64,000 nucleotides of DNA from Salinimicrobium xinjiangense DSM 19287 (GTDB lineage Bacteria; Bacteroidota; Bacteroidia; Flavobacteriales; Flavobacteriaceae): contig NZ_AUIG01000001.1 in NCBI RefSeq assembly GCF_000423585.1, positions 310,001 to 374,000 on the forward strand, in the 5' to 3' direction. Shown here one piece after another: positions 8,438-16,266 of the stretch (positions are counted from its first letter, which is position 1; each line of letters begins with the position of its first letter). Under the pieces are notes generated by a model. It saw only the letters and a list, made by a program, of their open reading frames with translations, was not told where the DNA came from and made no database searches. The translations under genes and the position numbers were made by a program.

Positions 8438-10447
8438 ATGAAGATTAAAAACACTCCAATCGATACTCAGCTCGAATTTGACAGGTCTAATTACAGTGAT
8501 CAAAGATTACTAGACTTGTACAAAGCTCTTTTGAAACCCAGGATGATAGAAGAGAAAATGCTGGTGTTGTTGAGACAGGGGAAAATTTCCAAATGGTTTA
8601 GCGGGATTGGACAGGAAGCGATTTCTATTGGTGTCACTCTTTCAATGGAAATCGATGAATATATCTTACCAATGCACCGGAATCTCGGTGTTTTTACAAC
8701 CAGGGAAATTCCGCTTTACAGGTTGTTCAGCCAGTGGCAGGGAAAGGCTTCAGGTTTTACCAAAGGCAGAGACCGCAGTTTTCATTTTGGAACTCAGGAG
8801 TTCAAAATTATCGGAATGATCTCACACCTGGGCCCGCAATTGGGCGTGGCCGATGGGATTGCTCTTGCGCATAAGCTTCAAAAAGAGCAAAAAATAACAG
8901 CTGTTTTTACAGGAGAAGGAGGAACAAGCGAAGGAGATTTTCACGAAGCCCTTAATATAGCGTCAGTGTGGCAACTGCCGGTACTTTTTTGCATAGAGAA
9001 TAATGGCTACGGACTCTCAACACCAACTTCCGAACAATATAACTGCGAGCACCTGGCAGATCGTGCGGTAGGCTATGGAATGGAATCTTATATTATAGAT
9101 GGAAATAATATTCTGAAAGTCCATGGCAGGATATCAGAACTTGCAGAGAGTATGAGAAAAGATCCGCGGCCGGTTTTGGTGGAGTTCAAGACCTTCAGGA
9201 TGCGTGGTCATGAAGAGGCGAGTGGAACAAAATACGTGCCCAATGAGCTGATGGAGGAGTGGGCAAAAAAGGATCCGGTTGATAATTTCAGGGAATTTCT
9301 CATATCTCAAAATGTACTTTCTGAAGCTCTTGATTCTGAATATAAAGAGGAAATTAAAAAGGAAATTGATGAGGATCTAAAAAGGGCAAATTCTGAAGCT
9401 GCCATTGAATTCAATGAAAGTGAAGAGTTAAATGATGTATATCACAGTTTTAATTATCAGGAGTTTAATGCTTCAGAAGAAACTGAAGAGTTAAGGATGA
9501 TCGATGCCATTTCCCATGGCCTAAAACAATCTATGCAACGTCATGATAACCTGGTATTAATGGGGCAGGACATTGCCGAATATGGGGGAGTTTTCAAAAT
9601 TACTGAAAATTTCGTGCAGGAATTTGGTAAGGAGAGGGTTCGAAATACTCCCATCTGTGAATCGGGCATTGTGGAAACAGCAATGGGACTTTCTATCAAA
9701 GGAATGAAGGCTATGGTAGAGATGCAGTTTGCAGATTTTATAAGCTCAGGATTCAATCCCGTGGTGAATTATCTGGCAAAAGTCCATTACCGCTGGGCAC
9801 AAAATGCCGATGTGGTGATCAGAATGCCTTGTGGTGCAGGGGTTGGGGCAGGACCTTTCCATAGTCAGACAAATGAAGCCTGGTTCACCAAGACTCCGGG
9901 GTTGAAAGTGATCTATCCTGCTTTTCCCTATGACGCCAAGGGATTATTAAATACAGCCTTTAATGATCCTAATCCTGTTTTGTTCTTTGAACATAAAGCT
10001 CTTTACAGGAGTATAAGGCAGGAGGTGCCGGTAGATTATTACACATTGCCATTTGGGAAAGCTTCTCTTTTGAGGGAAGGAAATGACGTTAGCGTAGTCA
10101 CTTTTGGAGCTGCCGTGTACTGGGCTCTGGAAACCTTAGAAAAGCATTCTCATATTAGCGCAGATGTTCTTGATCTTCGAAGTCTTCAGCCTCTAGACAA
10201 AGAAGCTATATTTACTTCAGTAAGAAAAACCGGGAAAGTGATCATCCTGCAGGAAGATTCTCTTTTTGGAGGAGTAGGCTCAGACATTTCAGCAATGATA
10301 GCCGAAGAATGCTTCGAATTTCTTGATGCTCCCGTAGTTAGAGTTGGGAGTTTGGAAATGCCTGTTCCATTCTCAAAAGCACTGGAAGAAGGCTACCTTC
10401 CAAAGCAGCGCTTTGAGGAGAAAATTCTTGAGCTTTTGCAGTATTAA
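8438..10447 (+). CDS. 2-oxoacid dehydrogenase E1 component, alpha/beta fusion
   Basis: 669-residue thiamine-diphosphate enzyme that oxidatively decarboxylates a 2-oxoacid and passes the acyl group to lipoyl-E2. Residues 1 to about 330 are the E1-alpha half, with the TPP/Mg motif GEGGTSEGDFHEALN..ENNGYGLSTP. From about residue 345 the E1-beta half follows: NLVLMGQDIAEYGGVF, EMQFADFI, and RMPCGAGVGAGPFHSQ with the catalytic His. Flavobacterial genomes usually carry this fused form, annotated as branched-chain or general alpha-ketoacid dehydrogenase; the substrate is not decided here. No E2 or E3 gene is adjacent. It is monocistronic, with its own -7 box. Confidence 0.92.
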   Translation: MKIKNTPIDTQLEFDRSNYSDQRLLDLYKALLKPRMIEEKMLVLLRQGKISKWFSGIGQEAISIGVTLSMEIDEYILPMHRNLGVFTTREIPLYRLFSQWQGKASGFTKGRDRSFHFGTQEFKIIGMISHLGPQLGVADGIALAHKLQKEQKITAVFTGEGGTSEGDFHEALNIASVWQLPVLFCIENNGYGLSTPTSEQYNCEHLADRAVGYGMESYIIDGNNILKVHGRISELAESMRKDPRPVLVEFKTFRMRGHEEASGTKYVPNELMEEWAKKDPVDNFREFLISQNVLSEALDSEYKEEIKKEIDEDLKRANSEAAIEFNESEELNDVYHSFNYQEFNASEETEELRMIDAISHGLKQSMQRHDNLVLMGQDIAEYGGVFKITENFVQEFGKERVRNTPICESGIVETAMGLSIKGMKAMVEMQFADFISSGFNPVVNYLAKVHYRWAQNADVVIRMPCGAGVGAGPFHSQTNEAWFTKTPGLKVIYPAFPYDAKGLLNTAFNDPNPVLFFEHKALYRSIRQEVPVDYYTLPFGKASLLREGNDVSVVTFGAAVYWALETLEKHSHISADVLDLRSLQPLDKEAIFTSVRKTGKVIILQEDSLFGGVGSDISAMIAEECFEFLDAPVVRVGSLEMPVPFSKALEEGYLPKQRFEEKILELLQY

Positions 10448-10576
10448 GAAAGAATTGGCTTTCATTAAGTCTTGTTAGGATATCTTTACAAAAAAATTGT
10501 TAAATAAGTAATAATCTTTTGTCCGACGGAAGCCCTAAACGTAATTTAGAGTAACTAATCACAAAAACTTTAAATT

Positions 10577-10738
10577 ATGATACGATTGATCGTTATCTTT
10601 TTAATCATTGCAATTATTGCTGCCATCTTTGGATTTGGAGGAATTGCTGAAGGTGCTGCCGATATTGCGCAGATCATCTTTTACATATTCCTTGTATTGC
10701 TGGTGATAGCTTTGATAAGTCGTCTTTTCAGAAGATAA
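10577..10738 (+). CDS. DUF1328 small membrane protein
   Basis: A 53-residue open frame, almost entirely hydrophobic: two predicted membrane helices (residues 2-20 and about 32-48) around a [12 protein letters not shown] loop, ending RLFRR. Length, the F-G-F-G-G-I-A-x-G-A turn and the two-helix layout match the DUF1328/YtjA family. These proteins are often stress-linked and of unknown molecular function. The gene stands alone between the E1 dehydrogenase and a lipocalin-like lipoprotein and has its own terminator just downstream. Confidence 0.85.
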   Translation: MIRLIVIFLIIAIIAAIFGFGGIAEGAADIAQIIFYIFLVLLVIALISRLFRR

Positions 10739-10752
10739 TTGTACGAACACTT

Positions 10753-10795
10753 AATCCAATGTCATAACCAGTGTTTATTGGCATTGGATTTTTTT
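10753..10795 (+). terminator. Rho-independent terminator after the DUF1328 gene
   Basis: AATCCAATG (10753-10761) pairs with CATTGGATT (10782-10790), with further CCA/TGG pairing inside, followed by a run of T. It ends the small membrane protein transcript before the lipocalin-like gene. Confidence 0.8.
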
Positions 10796-10815
10796 ATTAA
10801 TCAAAACCAAATTGA

Positions 10816-11295
10816 ATGAAAAAGTTTGCTGTTTTATTTTTAAGTATAGCTATTCTAGTGTCCTGCGGGACTAGCAAAGTAGCTAATGAAGCTAGAAAAA
10901 CCATGAAGGGAGACTGGCAATTAACCAGTGTAACTTATCCCGGAAATGACCAGAATGTACAGGTTACTCTGCTGGATGATATACCCGCGAGATGTCTGGA
11001 AAACAGTTCATGGACATTTATTTCAAATAATAATACCGGGTCTTACCAACCTTCTGGCATGGCTTGTGATTCTAATACCAGGTTCTTTAGGTGGTCAATT
11101 GATGATGCCAATGCAACCATGGGTAATTATGATCTAATGTTCAAACCTACAAATGCAGATCATAAATCTGAAACCGGAAACCGGGGGTACAGAATTAACC
11201 TTTCCCATCTTTCCGGAGACCAGATGGTTTGGGAGCAGACTGTGAACTTTGAAGGAAAGCCCTTCACTATTAGAATGAACTTCAACAAAATTTAA
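10816..11295 (+). CDS. Lipocalin-like lipoprotein
   Basis: 159-residue lipoprotein: signal MKKFAVLFLSIAILVSC with the lipobox Cys at residue 17, then a lipocalin-like start MKGDWQLTSVTYPG (the G-x-W motif) and beta strands including SSWTFISNNNTGSYQP and YRINLSHLSGDQMVWEQ. It matches the small lipocalin-family proteins common in Flavobacteriaceae. Ligand and role are unknown. The next gene, an OmpA-family lipoprotein, begins 5 bases downstream, so the pair is probably co-transcribed and may work together at the outer membrane. Confidence 0.8.
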   Translation: MKKFAVLFLSIAILVSCGTSKVANEARKTMKGDWQLTSVTYPGNDQNVQVTLLDDIPARCLENSSWTFISNNNTGSYQPSGMACDSNTRFFRWSIDDANATMGNYDLMFKPTNADHKSETGNRGYRINLSHLSGDQMVWEQTVNFEGKPFTIRMNFNKI

Positions 11296-11300
11296 AAATT

Positions 11301-11993
11301 ATGAGAATAACACAATTAAGATTATTTGCACTTCTTTTTGCAACTGTCATGTTAGTGGGTTGCGACGCAACCAGGAATGCAAATAACAAACAAAAAGGAA
11401 CCGTGATTGGTGCCACTGGTGGTGCCGTTGTTGGTGGTGTTATTGGCAATAACACCGGTGATGGAAATACTGCTTTAGGTGCTATAATTGGTGGTGTTGT
11501 TGGTGGTGCCGCCGGAGCCTACATTGGTGACCGAATGGATAAGCAGGCACAAAGGATCGAAGAAGAGATTCCCGGTGCAGAAGTTGAAAGAGTAGGAGAA
11601 GGTATTAATGTGACTTTTGATGAGACCAGCGGTGTATATTTTGCAACAGACAGATATGCGATCGAAGGCCAGTCAAGAGAAGCTCTTATGTCTCTTGCCA
11701 ATATCTTTAAGGAATATCCAAATACAAATATCCTTGTAGAAGGACATACAGACAGTACGGGAAGCGATGCCTATAACCTTACCCTTTCAAAGAACAGAGC
11801 CCAGGCAGTGACCAACTTTTTGGTGAACCAGGGAATCTCTTCGGGAAGGATTGAAACCAAATGGTATGGTGAGGCACAGCCTAAATATGATAACTCTACT
11901 GTAGAAGGTCGTTCCAAAAACAGGAGAGTTGAGCTTGCCATCGTAGCAAACGAAGAGCTTAAGAAAGAAGCAGAACAAAAAGCCGGGAATTAA
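11301..11993 (+). CDS. OmpA-family lipoprotein with glycine zipper
   Basis: 230-residue lipoprotein. The lipobox ends at VMLVGC (Cys 21). Residues about 33-77 form a glycine zipper, with GGAVVGGVIGNN and GAIIGGVVGGAAGAYIGD, a pattern of membrane-spanning or membrane-associated segments. The C-terminal OmpA domain (about 100-215) has ILVEGHTDSTGSDAYNLTLSKNRAQAV and GRSKNRRVELAI, the peptidoglycan-binding signature with Asp and Arg. It probably anchors the outer membrane to the wall. It shares a transcript with the lipocalin-like gene and ends at a strong terminator. Confidence 0.93.
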   Translation: MRITQLRLFALLFATVMLVGCDATRNANNKQKGTVIGATGGAVVGGVIGNNTGDGNTALGAIIGGVVGGAAGAYIGDRMDKQAQRIEEEIPGAEVERVGEGINVTFDETSGVYFATDRYAIEGQSREALMSLANIFKEYPNTNILVEGHTDSTGSDAYNLTLSKNRAQAVTNFLVNQGISSGRIETKWYGEAQPKYDNSTVEGRSKNRRVELAIVANEELKKEAEQKAGN

Positions 11994-12010
11994 TATTCCG
12001 GTAAGAAATT

Positions 12011-12038
12011 AAAAACCCGGTCTTGCCGGGTTTTTTTT
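12011..12038 (+). terminator. Rho-independent terminator after the OmpA lipoprotein
   Basis: The hairpin ACCCGG-TCTTG-CCGGGT is followed by eight T. Its T run ends only 9 bases before the ATG of the first gene of the polyketide cluster, so the promoter of that gene must lie upstream of or inside the hairpin, or the gene depends on readthrough. Confidence 0.9.
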
Positions 12039-12047
12039 ATCTCTTAT

Positions 12048-13166
12048 ATGGAGGAAAAGAAGGTGATCATAGTAGGAGGAGGTCTCGCGGGATTAACTGC
12101 AGCCATACATTTGGCTCAAAAAAGGCAAAAAGTAACTCTTTTTGAGAAGGATGATTTTCCACGTCATAAAGTCTGCGGCGAATACCTGTCTTTTGAGATA
12201 AAGCCTTATTTCGACCGGTTAAAAATTCCTTTAGAAGACCTGCAACCAAAGAAGATCACCAAATTATTGTATAGTTCGGCTTCAGGGAGCTCGCTGGAAG
12301 TAAATTTGCCCTTGGGAGCCTATGGTGTGAGTCGCTATGCCCTTGATCATTTACTTTACAAAAAAGCTGCTGAGGAGGGCGTGGAGCTAATTCAGGAAAA
12401 GGTTACAGAAATTAACTTTTTGGAAAAGCATTTCAAGGTAACCACTTCTAAAAATGAATATACTGCAGATTATGTGCTGGGTAGCTTCGGAAAAAGATCG
12501 GTCCTGGATAAAAATCTGAACAGAGATTTTTTTCAGAAGACAGCCCCTTGGGTGGCTGTCAAAAATCATTACCGGCTAAAGGATTTTCCTGATGATCTTG
12601 TGGGCCTGCACAATTTTAAGGGAGGCTATTGTGGACTCTCCAACACGGAATCGGGAAATATAAATATGTGTTACCTGGCCACTTATGAAAGTTTCAAAGA
12701 CCACAGGGATCCCGAAAAATTCAATGAAAAAGTACTTCGGAAAAACCCATTTTTAGATAATTTTCTTGCTGAAGCTACTCCGGTCTTTGAGCAGCCTCTT
12801 ACCATAGCACAGATCTGTTTTGACAAGAAGGAAGCAGTAAAAGATCACGTGTTGATGCTGGGAGATGCTGCGGGATTAATTCATCCTCTTTGCGGCAACG
12901 GGATGGCAATTGCCATTCACAGCGCAAAAATAGCTTCCGAAGAGCTTCTGAAGCATTTTGAAAATCAAACTTCACGTGAAGAGATGGAATTTGCTTATAA
13001 GAAAAGATGGCAAAAGATATTTAGCAGAAGGTTTAATACTGCAAACTGGCTTCAGCAGATCCTGTTGAGAGATAGACTGGCTGAAATTTCGCAGACAGTA
13101 ATATCAATAGTCCCTTTTTTACTTCCTAAGATCATCAAACAAACCCATGGCAGCCCCATCTTATGA
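12048..13166 (+). CDS. FAD-dependent oxidoreductase, geranylgeranyl-reductase/monooxygenase type
   Basis: 372-residue flavoprotein, first gene of the type III polyketide cluster. The Rossmann motif GGGLAGLTAAIHLAQ is at residues about 8-22, followed by the FPRHKVCGEYLS motif of the geranylgeranyl reductase/halogenase-like group and a late FAD motif GDAAGLIHPLCGNGMAIAI. In Streptomyces phenolic-lipid clusters a flavoprotein (SrsC) hydroxylates the resorcinol product, so aromatic hydroxylation is a reasonable but unproven role here; double-bond reduction is the alternative. Its stop overlaps the methyltransferase ATG (ATGA), which shows tight coupling. Confidence 0.85.
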   Translation: MEEKKVIIVGGGLAGLTAAIHLAQKRQKVTLFEKDDFPRHKVCGEYLSFEIKPYFDRLKIPLEDLQPKKITKLLYSSASGSSLEVNLPLGAYGVSRYALDHLLYKKAAEEGVELIQEKVTEINFLEKHFKVTTSKNEYTADYVLGSFGKRSVLDKNLNRDFFQKTAPWVAVKNHYRLKDFPDDLVGLHNFKGGYCGLSNTESGNINMCYLATYESFKDHRDPEKFNEKVLRKNPFLDNFLAEATPVFEQPLTIAQICFDKKEAVKDHVLMLGDAAGLIHPLCGNGMAIAIHSAKIASEELLKHFENQTSREEMEFAYKKRWQKIFSRRFNTANWLQQILLRDRLAEISQTVISIVPFLLPKIIKQTHGSPIL

Positions 13167-13870
13167 TAAACACCAGCAACAGGTCTGATAGAAAAGAGAT
13201 CATGGATGATCTTGAAATGCAGGGAGAAGAGTTGGAAAAGACGCTTCTGGACCTGGATAAGGTGAACAAATGGCTTGGCGGGAACAAGATCACGCTTGAG
13301 GGCGCGGAAAAATTATTGAAAAGCTGCTGTTATACCCGTCCTGTAAGGATCATTGATGTGGGGTGTGGGAACGGTACGATTCTTAAAGAGGTAGCAGAAA
13401 TGGGCCGCAAAAGGGGAGATCAACTGGAGCTGTTGGGAATAGATGCTAACCGGCATGCCATGGAGATCGCCCGGCGAAATCTGTCAGATTATCCTGAAGT
13501 CAGTTTTAAGGCAATGGATGTTTTTTCCGAGGAATTCAAAGCTCTGGAAGCAGATATAATTTTATGTACCTTAACGCTTCATCACTTCACTGATGAGCAG
13601 ATCGAAGATTTGATGAAGGCTTTTACTTCTATGGTCAAACTTGGAGTGGTGGTGAATGATCTTGAAAGAAGCAGGAGCGCATATTATCTTTTTCAGGCAT
13701 TTTGTGCAGCTTTTAATATCAGGGAGATCAACAGGAAAGATGGTCTTACTTCTATTTTAAGAAGTTTTAAAAGAAAGGATCTGGAGAGATATTCGAAGAA
13801 CCTTAATGTAAACCGGCAGGAGATCAACAGGAGATGGGCATTCAGGTATCAGTGGATTCTTTACAAATAG
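13163..13870 (+). CDS. Class I SAM-dependent methyltransferase
   Basis: 235 residues with SAM motif I VRIIDVGCGNGTILKEVA, the acidic post-loop LLGIDANRHAMEIA, and motif ADIILCTLTLHHF. The fold is that of small-molecule O- or C-methyltransferases. It sits between the flavoprotein and the type III polyketide synthase, like SrsB/BpsB methyltransferases that modify alkylresorcinol or alkylpyrone products, so it probably methylates the polyketide or its oxidised product. The start overlaps the upstream stop by 4 bases; the polyketide synthase begins 11 bases downstream. Confidence 0.87.
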   Translation: MINTSNRSDRKEIMDDLEMQGEELEKTLLDLDKVNKWLGGNKITLEGAEKLLKSCCYTRPVRIIDVGCGNGTILKEVAEMGRKRGDQLELLGIDANRHAMEIARRNLSDYPEVSFKAMDVFSEEFKALEADIILCTLTLHHFTDEQIEDLMKAFTSMVKLGVVVNDLERSRSAYYLFQAFCAAFNIREINRKDGLTSILRSFKRKDLERYSKNLNVNRQEINRRWAFRYQWILYK

Positions 13871-13881
13871 TAAAATAGTAT

Positions 13882-14934
13882 ATGAGTGTAAGAATAGCGA
13901 CAGTAGCGAAACAATTACCCGAATATTCCAGGGAAACCAAAGAGGTGATTCCATTTGTGGAGACCTGGCTTGACGGGCAGGAGGAAAGATTTAAACGCAA
14001 GGTGATCAAGATATTTGAAGGGGCCGCGGTAGATAAAAGATATTCTATCATGGATCCTGCCGAGGTTTTTTCAGCAACATCTTTTGAAGATAAAAACAAG
14101 ATCTATGTGCGGGAAGTTAAAAAACTGGGAACACAGGTTCTGAAAAATGCTCTTGATAATTCTGGCTGGCAAGCCAATTCCATTGACTATATCATCACCG
14201 TTAGCTGTACCGGGATAATGATCCCTTCCCTCGATGCATTTATTATTAATGAGATGGGAATGCGCCAGGACGTAGTGCGTTTACCGGTGACAGAAATGGG
14301 TTGTGCCGCGGGAATTTCTGGGATGATCTATGCTTCCAATTTTCTAAAGGCCAATCCTGGAAAACGAGCAGCCGTTATTGCGGTGGAAAGTCCCACAGCA
14401 ACTTTGCAGCTGGATGATTTTTCTATGGCGAATATGGTAAGTGCGGCAATTTTTGGAGATGGAGCAGCCTGCGTTCTAATGACTTCTGAAGAGGATGCAA
14501 AAGGCCCCAGAGTAGTGGGGGAGGACATGTACCATTTTTTTGACGCCACTTATTTGATGGGTTTTGATCTTACTAATGACGGACTAAAGATGGTCCTGGA
14601 TCCTGAAGTTCCTCAAACCATAGCCGATCATTTTCCTGATATCATTCACCCATTTCTTAAAAAACACAATTCTTCCATAGAAAAGGTGGATCACCTGATC
14701 TTTCATCCAGGCGGAAAAAAGATCGTACAGACAGTTGAAGATCTTTTTGGTAAATTAGGTAAAAATATAGACGATACTAAAGAAGTATTGCGGCTTTACG
14801 GTAATATGAGCAGTGCAACCGTCCTCTATGTTCTCGAAAGATTTCTTGAAAAACAGATCAACGAAGGAGAGCAGGGACTAATGCTGAGTTTTGGTCCAGG
14901 TTTCTCGGCTCAAAAAATACTTTTGGAATGGTAA
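13882..14934 (+). CDS. Type III polyketide synthase
   Basis: 350-residue chalcone/stilbene synthase-like enzyme, which extends an acyl starter with malonyl-CoA and cyclises the product. The full catalytic triad is visible: Cys141 in TEMGCAAGISGM, His275 in LIFHPGGKK, and Asn308 in LYGNMSSATVL. The C-terminal GFGPGF-like loop reads LSFGPGFSAQKILLEW. Length is normal for the family. Bacterial relatives make alkylresorcinols, alkylpyrones or phloroglucinol; the fatty-acid genes that follow point to a long-chain acyl starter. Its last 7 bases overlap the reductase gene, so the genes are translationally coupled. Confidence 0.95.
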   Translation: MSVRIATVAKQLPEYSRETKEVIPFVETWLDGQEERFKRKVIKIFEGAAVDKRYSIMDPAEVFSATSFEDKNKIYVREVKKLGTQVLKNALDNSGWQANSIDYIITVSCTGIMIPSLDAFIINEMGMRQDVVRLPVTEMGCAAGISGMIYASNFLKANPGKRAAVIAVESPTATLQLDDFSMANMVSAAIFGDGAACVLMTSEEDAKGPRVVGEDMYHFFDATYLMGFDLTNDGLKMVLDPEVPQTIADHFPDIIHPFLKKHNSSIEKVDHLIFHPGGKKIVQTVEDLFGKLGKNIDDTKEVLRLYGNMSSATVLYVLERFLEKQINEGEQGLMLSFGPGFSAQKILLEW

Positions 14935-15722
14935 AAGAATTTGAAGGAAAGGATTACTGGGCTCTTATTCTCGGCGGGAGTAGCGGGCTTGGATTCGCCT
15001 CGGCAAAAAAACTTGCAGAGCATGGGATGAATATCCTGGTAGTCCACCGGGATCGGAAGGATGACCTGCCCGAAATAAAGTCAGCTTTCCAGGAAATACG
15101 CAATATGGGAGTGAAGCTACATTCCTTCAACAGGAATGCCACACGAAAAGAGAGGCGGGAGGAAATTAGAGAAGAGATGAAAGAGATACTGGGATCTTCA
15201 GGAAAGGTGCGCACTATGCTTCACAGTATTTCCAAGGGAAATTTGAAATCCATGTTGGGAGAAGAACCTACATTGCGAAATGATGATTTCCTGCAAACTA
15301 TTGACGCCATGGCTATAAGCCTGTATGACTGGACCCGGCTCGTTTTTGATGCAGGTTTATTTTCAAAGGATGCAAGGATTCTCTCTTTCACAAGTGAAGG
15401 GAATATAAAAGCCTGGAAAGATTACGCTGCCGTTTCGGCCGCCAAGGTCGCTCTGGAAGCCATTACAAGGAGTGTTGCCCTGGAATTCGCTCCTAAAGGG
15501 ATCAGGGCAAACTGCATTCAGGCGGGGGTGACAGTCACCCGCTCCCTGGAACTCATTCCCGGTTATGAAACGCTTAGGCAACATGCGCTCAAAAGAAATC
15601 CTTTTAAAAGACTTACCACGCCAGATGATGTTGCCAATGCGGTTTATTTGTTAAGCAAAGATGAAGCCGGCTGGATCAATGGAACTGTGATCCCTGTCAA
15701 TGGAGGAGAACATCTTAAGTAA
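14928..15722 (+). CDS. SDR reductase of the FabI/FabL type (enoyl-ACP reductase-like)
   Basis: 264-residue short-chain dehydrogenase. The cofactor loop is GGSSGLGFASA near residue 17. The active site reads DYAAVSAAKVALEA, a Tyr-x6-Lys spacing typical of enoyl-ACP reductases FabI and FabL, not the Tyr-x3-Lys of ketoreductases; TMLHSISKGN also echoes the FabI LVHSI strand. It could therefore perform the last reduction when a saturated acyl-ACP is built for the neighbouring synthase. The start overlaps the polyketide synthase stop. A repeat-like spacer of 118 bases separates it from the dehydratase. Confidence 0.8.
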   Translation: MVKEFEGKDYWALILGGSSGLGFASAKKLAEHGMNILVVHRDRKDDLPEIKSAFQEIRNMGVKLHSFNRNATRKERREEIREEMKEILGSSGKVRTMLHSISKGNLKSMLGEEPTLRNDDFLQTIDAMAISLYDWTRLVFDAGLFSKDARILSFTSEGNIKAWKDYAAVSAAKVALEAITRSVALEFAPKGIRANCIQAGVTVTRSLELIPGYETLRQHALKRNPFKRLTTPDDVANAVYLLSKDEAGWINGTVIPVNGGEHLK

Positions 15723-15840
15723 GTGAGCAGTGGACAGTGGGCAGTTGGCAGAAGTTAGAAGTACGAAATAAATTTAATATGGAATATTTTATATTGAATA
15801 TTTGAATCTAACTTAATTAACATCAATTGAATCTTGAATT
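15723..15840. repeat. Repetitive low-complexity spacer inside the cluster
   Basis: This spacer carries degenerate direct repeats of GTGGACAGTGGGCAGTTGG type, then AT-rich words such as TTGAATCTTGAATTTTGAAT. Similar wording is common between genes in Flavobacteriaceae genomes. It breaks an otherwise overlapping operon just before the dehydratase-ketosynthase pair. Confidence 0.55.
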
Positions 15841-16266
15841 TTGAATATCCTTGAGATTTTGCCTTATTCTGAACCATTTTTGTTTGTGGATGACCTGGAA
15901 AAGGTGTCGGAAAATGGAATTATTGGCACCTATACTTTTCCTGCGGATTCGTTTTTTTACCGGGGGCATTTTAGAGGTAAGCCTGTAACGCCGGGAGTGA
16001 TCCTTACGGAATGCATGGCGCAAATTGGGGTTGTATGTCTCGGGATCTTTCTGCTGAAGGATGAGGAATCAGAAAATTGTGGAGTTGCCTTAACTAATTC
16101 GGCAGTAGATTATTTTTTGCCGGTATACCCCGGTGAAAAAGTGAAGGTGGTTTCAGAAAAGGTGTATTTCAGGTTCAATAAACTGAAATGTAAAGTGCAG
16201 ATGTTTAATGCTGAAGAAAAACTCGTTTGCCGGGGAGAAATTTCAGGAATGATAAAAGCAGAATGA
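15841..16266 (+). CDS. FabZ-like 3-hydroxyacyl-ACP dehydratase
   Basis: 141-residue hotdog-fold protein. ILPYSEPFLFVDDLEKV corresponds to the FabZ ILPHRYPFLLVDRV start, and the active site is seen as RGHFRGKPVTPGVILTECMAQIG, with the catalytic His in GHF and Glu in TECMAQ. It should dehydrate 3-hydroxyacyl-ACP intermediates. There is no ATG: an in-frame TGA lies 6 bases upstream, and the only sensible start is the TTG at 15841 (ATT just before it is the alternative). Its stop overlaps the ketosynthase ATG by 4 bases. The cluster has no ketoreductase, so the step before it must come from elsewhere in the cell. Confidence 0.87.
   Translation: MNILEILPYSEPFLFVDDLEKVSENGIIGTYTFPADSFFYRGHFRGKPVTPGVILTECMAQIGVVCLGIFLLKDEESENCGVALTNSAVDYFLPVYPGEKVKVVSEKVYFRFNKLKCKVQMFNAEEKLVCRGEISGMIKAE

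Noticed and set aside
11019-11137. Possibility that the short overlapping + frame in the lipocalin-like gene is a second protein
   Set aside because: The lipoprotein frame has a clean lipobox and domain, and the overlapping frame has no start context or family match.
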